This document shows positions 62,898 through 64,000 of a stretch of 64,000 nt of DNA, one piece after another; position 1 is the first letter of the stretch, and every line of letters starts with the position of its first letter. Position numbers and translations under genes: made by a program. The notes beneath the pieces are model-generated. The model had not been told where the DNA came from and searched no databases. It worked only from the letters and a program-made list of their open reading frames with translations. The DNA lies in contig NZ_JAFEJK010000001.1 of NCBI RefSeq assembly GCF_016888515.1, forward strand, positions 1,273,475-1,337,474, given 5' to 3'. The stretch is from Shimia biformata. Lineage in GTDB: Bacteria; Pseudomonadota; Alphaproteobacteria; Rhodobacterales; Rhodobacteraceae.

Positions 62898-64000
62898 TCA
62901 GCTTCCCGGCGGCGGAGGCGGCAGGATGGTGAACAGCTGAGCCAGCTCCGCAACGTCCTCGGCCCGTTTCCAGCCATCCTGACCGGCTGTCCAGACATGG
63001 GTCTCGCGGGTGATTTCGCCGGCGGTCGCCATGCGCCCCATCGCGGCCTTCGAGAAGGGGCCACGCGTCTGCCCGTTTTCGGCGATGTGCCAGACATGTT
63101 CGACCGGAGGTGGTGGTGGGGGAACCGCCGCGGCGGGTTGGGGTGCGGCTGGGCGCGCGCCCCAGGGTCCGGGCTGCGCCATCTGCTGCGCCATCGCCAT
63201 GCCCATGCCGGCCCCCAGTCCGGCGGCCATGCCGGAATTCGGGGTCTGCGCCGCCGCGGTCATGGCTTCGGCGGCCGAGAACTGGGTATAGCGGCCAAGG
63301 TCACCGACGATCCCCATCGAGGTGCGCTTGTCCATGGCCTGTTCGACGGCGGGGGGAAGTGAGATGTTCTCGACATAAAGTTCGGGCATCGACAGCCCGT
63401 ATTCCGCCAGCGTCGGGGTGATTTCCGCCGCCACCAGCTTGCCCAGATCGGCAGTATTGGCGGCCATGTCCAGAACCGGAATGCCGCAGCCCGCGATCAC
63501 GCGGCTGAACTCTTGCACGATGATATTGCGGATCTGGTAAGAGATCTCGTCCATGGTGAATTCGCCATCCGTCCCGACGACCTCGGTCAGGAAACGCGCC
63601 GGGTCGCTGACGCGGATCGAATAGGTGCCATAGGCGCGCAGGCGGACCGGGCCGAATTCCGGGTCGCGCGCCATGATCGGGTTCTTGGTGCCCCATTTCA
63701 GGTCGTTGAACCGGGTGGTGTTGACGAAATAGACCTCGGATTTGAACGGGCTCTTGAACCCGTGATCCCAGTGCTGAAGCGTGGTCATGATCGGCATGTT
63801 GTTGGTCTCGAGCATGTAGAGCCCGGGCGTGAACACATCCGCCAATTGTCCCTCATGCACAAAAACTGCGGCCTGACCTTCGCGCACGGTCAGCTTGGCG
63901 CCATACTTGATCTCGTGGCCTTCACGCTCGAACCGCCAGACCATGGTGTCGCGGGTATCGTCCACCCAGTGGATGACGTCGATGAATTCGCCGGAAAGAA
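62898..64000 (-). CDS. SPFH/YdjI-like protein with C-terminal GYF_2-type domain (5' end missing)
   Basis: The gene runs off the window: in-frame codons upstream of GTG 63965 read LSGEFIDVIHW, matching the YdjI-like N-terminus, so 63965 is not the start. Visible parts are VWRFEREGHEIKYGAKLTV, the SPFH domain (LRAYGTYSIRVSDPARFL, SYQIRNIIVQEFSRVI), an Ala/Met/Gln-rich linker, a proline-rich stretch and a C-terminal GYF_2-like domain (HVWHIAENGQTRGPFSKAAMGRM). SPFH proteins scaffold membranes. The zinc-ribbon protein at 60448-61554 is a likely functional neighbour. Confidence 0.85.
   Translation of the reverse strand, partial: LSGEFIDVIHWVDDTRDTMVWRFEREGHEIKYGAKLTVREGQAAVFVHEGQLADVFTPGLYMLETNNMPIMTTLQHWDHGFKSPFKSEVYFVNTTRFNDLKWGTKNPIMARDPEFGPVRLRAYGTYSIRVSDPARFLTEVVGTDGEFTMDEISYQIRNIIVQEFSRVIAGCGIPVLDMAANTADLGKLVAAEITPTLAEYGLSMPELYVENISLPPAVEQAMDKRTSMGIVGDLGRYTQFSAAEAMTAAAQTPNSGMAAGLGAGMGMAMAQQMAQPGPWGARPAAPQPAAAVPPPPPPVEHVWHIAENGQTRGPFSKAAMGRMATAGEITRETHVWTAGQDGWKRAEDVAELAQLFTILPPPPPGS

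Overview
The window looks like chromosomal DNA of a marine-type alphaproteobacterium of the Rhodobacteraceae (Roseobacter-like). This is an inference from high G+C, short intergenic gaps, fused ~1150-residue indolepyruvate:ferredoxin oxidoreductases, an NDUFS4-like complex I protein, Lrp-controlled amino-acid genes and a XylX-type dehydratase. No rRNA, tRNA, CRISPR array, phage or insertion sequence was recognised. About 54 protein genes are supported, including a 59-residue membrane protein, two genes cut by the window edges and one frameshifted gene.

Layout. 1-9494: end of a serine hydrolase, then a five-gene operon (indolepyruvate oxidoreductase, Leu/Val/Phe dehydrogenase, IlvD, D-2-hydroxyacid dehydrogenase, LldD) in which every enzyme makes or uses a 2-oxo acid. 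9838-14479: a phosphorelay set (PAS histidine kinase, single-domain response regulator, Hpt protein, REC plus degenerate GGDEF). 14621-17009: a polar amino-acid ABC importer. 17296-26515: an exported HAD phosphatase followed by a tightly coupled MoxR-DUF58-DUF4381-VWA-VWA/TPR-BatD chain ending in an exported octaheme cytochrome c. 26518-30541: an Lrp regulator divergent from a second indolepyruvate oxidoreductase. 30538-34101: lower half of the non-phosphorylating pentose (Weimberg) pathway with a GntR/FCD regulator. 34224-38463: TupA-like ATP-grasp, cysteine synthase, a cyclase/BKACE pair and a small lipoprotein.

38464-39760 is a lower-G+C, palindrome-rich accessory patch carrying a diverged HigBA-type toxin-antitoxin module with a readable promoter/operator and terminator. 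After it come uvrB, the complex I protein, a fructosamine-kinase-family protein, YgfZ, a glycosyltransferase, an MsbA-like exporter, two PLP aminotransferases, a crotonase, a frameshifted DUF1992 gene and valS. From 54615: an Lrp regulator divergent from an ornithine/diaminopimelate-type decarboxylase, an orphan CoxL-like molybdoenzyme overlapping a DUF2235 hydrolase, a nitroreductase, a zinc-ribbon membrane protein, RidA, a methyltransferase and a partial SPFH/YdjI-like protein.

The best candidate for an under-described system is the MoxR/VWA/BatD chain coupled to the octaheme cytochrome (18306-26515). Its gene order and start/stop overlaps suggest an ATPase and membrane VWA machinery dedicated to maturing or controlling an envelope redox complex.
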